A stretch of DNA of 19,525 bases, from positions 1-19,525 of the forward strand of contig JAFQOY010000223.1 in the NCBI GenBank assembly GCA_017412025.1, in the 5' to 3' direction. The DNA comes from Clostridia bacterium. Lineage in GTDB: Bacteria; Bacillota_A; Clostridia; Christensenellales; Aristaeellaceae. Made by a program: the position numbers and the translations under genes. The notes below the pieces were generated by a model. That model was not told the origin of the DNA. It saw only the letters and a list, made by a program, of their open reading frames with translations, and did no database searches. Position 1 is the first letter of the stretch. Each line of letters starts with the position of its first letter. Of this stretch, positions 19,376 through 19,525 are shown piece after piece.

Positions 19376-19525
19376 TTGCAGACACCTACCGGCAGATCAT
19401 AGGGAAAATGGTGCTCTGCCTTTGACTGGTACTCACGGATATTCCTGATTTTTCCCGCTTCGTCGAATTCAATCCATGAAACGCCGTTGAATCCATCCAC
19501 GACGCCGTCGTATTCGCAGCAGAAA
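19372..19525 (-). CDS. NTF2/SnoaL-like domain protein, C-terminal part (runs off the right edge)
   Basis: The last 50 codons of a minus-strand gene whose 5' end is outside the window. The visible sequence, with YDGVVDGFNGVSWIEFDEAG and then KIRNIREYQSKAEHHFPYDL, has the closing beta strands of the NTF2/SnoaL-like fold: Gly-Phe-x-Gly-x-Ser, the xxEFDExGKI turn, and a final REYQS strand. Such small cone-shaped domains act as enzymes or ligand-binding modules, so no reaction can be assigned. Its TGA overlaps the ATG of the truncated kinase frame, indicating one operon. Confidence 0.7.
   Translation of the reverse strand, partial: FCCEYDGVVDGFNGVSWIEFDEAGKIRNIREYQSKAEHHFPYDLPVGVCK

Overview
The window reads as chromosomal DNA from an anaerobic Gram-positive bacterium of the Firmicutes, most likely class Clostridia. 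The grounds are AGGAGG-type ribosome binding sites in front of most genes, sigma-A promoters close to TTGACA-17-TATAAT, an oxygen-sensitive class III ribonucleotide reductase (nrdD/nrdG), and a RemB (DUF370) gene directly ahead of gyrB and gyrA. I cannot place it at genus level. Apart from the first ~1.5 kb the DNA is fairly GC-rich. Almost everything is on the minus strand; only two genes (1800-2465 and 15740-15937) are on the plus strand.

Left edge (1-1616): a visibly more AT-rich segment with the 5' part of an McrB-like restriction gene running off the window, a ~400-base interval with a small repeat cluster, and a complete tRNA-Asn. The tRNA 3' end points into this segment, which is how islands inserted at tRNA genes are laid out. 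1800-6525: a plus-strand, apparently inactive rhomboid-like membrane protein ends tail-to-tail with a minus-strand unit, asnS - tcdA - small membrane protein, in which the last two genes overlap by ATGA. An EamA-type transporter lies upstream of asnS.

6545-11616: a clear promoter drives remB-gyrB-gyrA, closed by a terminator after gyrA. The remB-gyrB-gyrA order matches the origin region of Bacillus-like genomes, but recF/dnaN/dnaA are not upstream; nrdG and nrdD are. 11663-14770: nrdD-nrdG operon with its own promoter and terminator. 14806-15937: a membrane-anchored protein of unknown function (minus) and a tiny basic protein (plus) diverge from back-to-back promoters. 15969-18628: greA-lysS operon, in which LysRS carries an extra C-terminal tRNA-binding domain. 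18625-19525: an accessory-looking operon with an NTF2-like protein (partial), a truncated P-loop kinase with a damaged Walker A motif, and an intact P-loop kinase-like ATPase.

Most of the window is housekeeping: charging of Asn and Lys, N6-threonylcarbamoyladenosine modification of tRNA, supercoiling, anaerobic dNTP synthesis and transcript cleavage. I found no convincing wholly new system. The best leads are the McrB-like gene beside tRNA-Asn, a Gly in the quinolone-determining helix of GyrA, the LysRS fusion, a terminator-like hairpin inside the tiny basic gene, the decayed kinase, and stem-loops in short 5' leaders.
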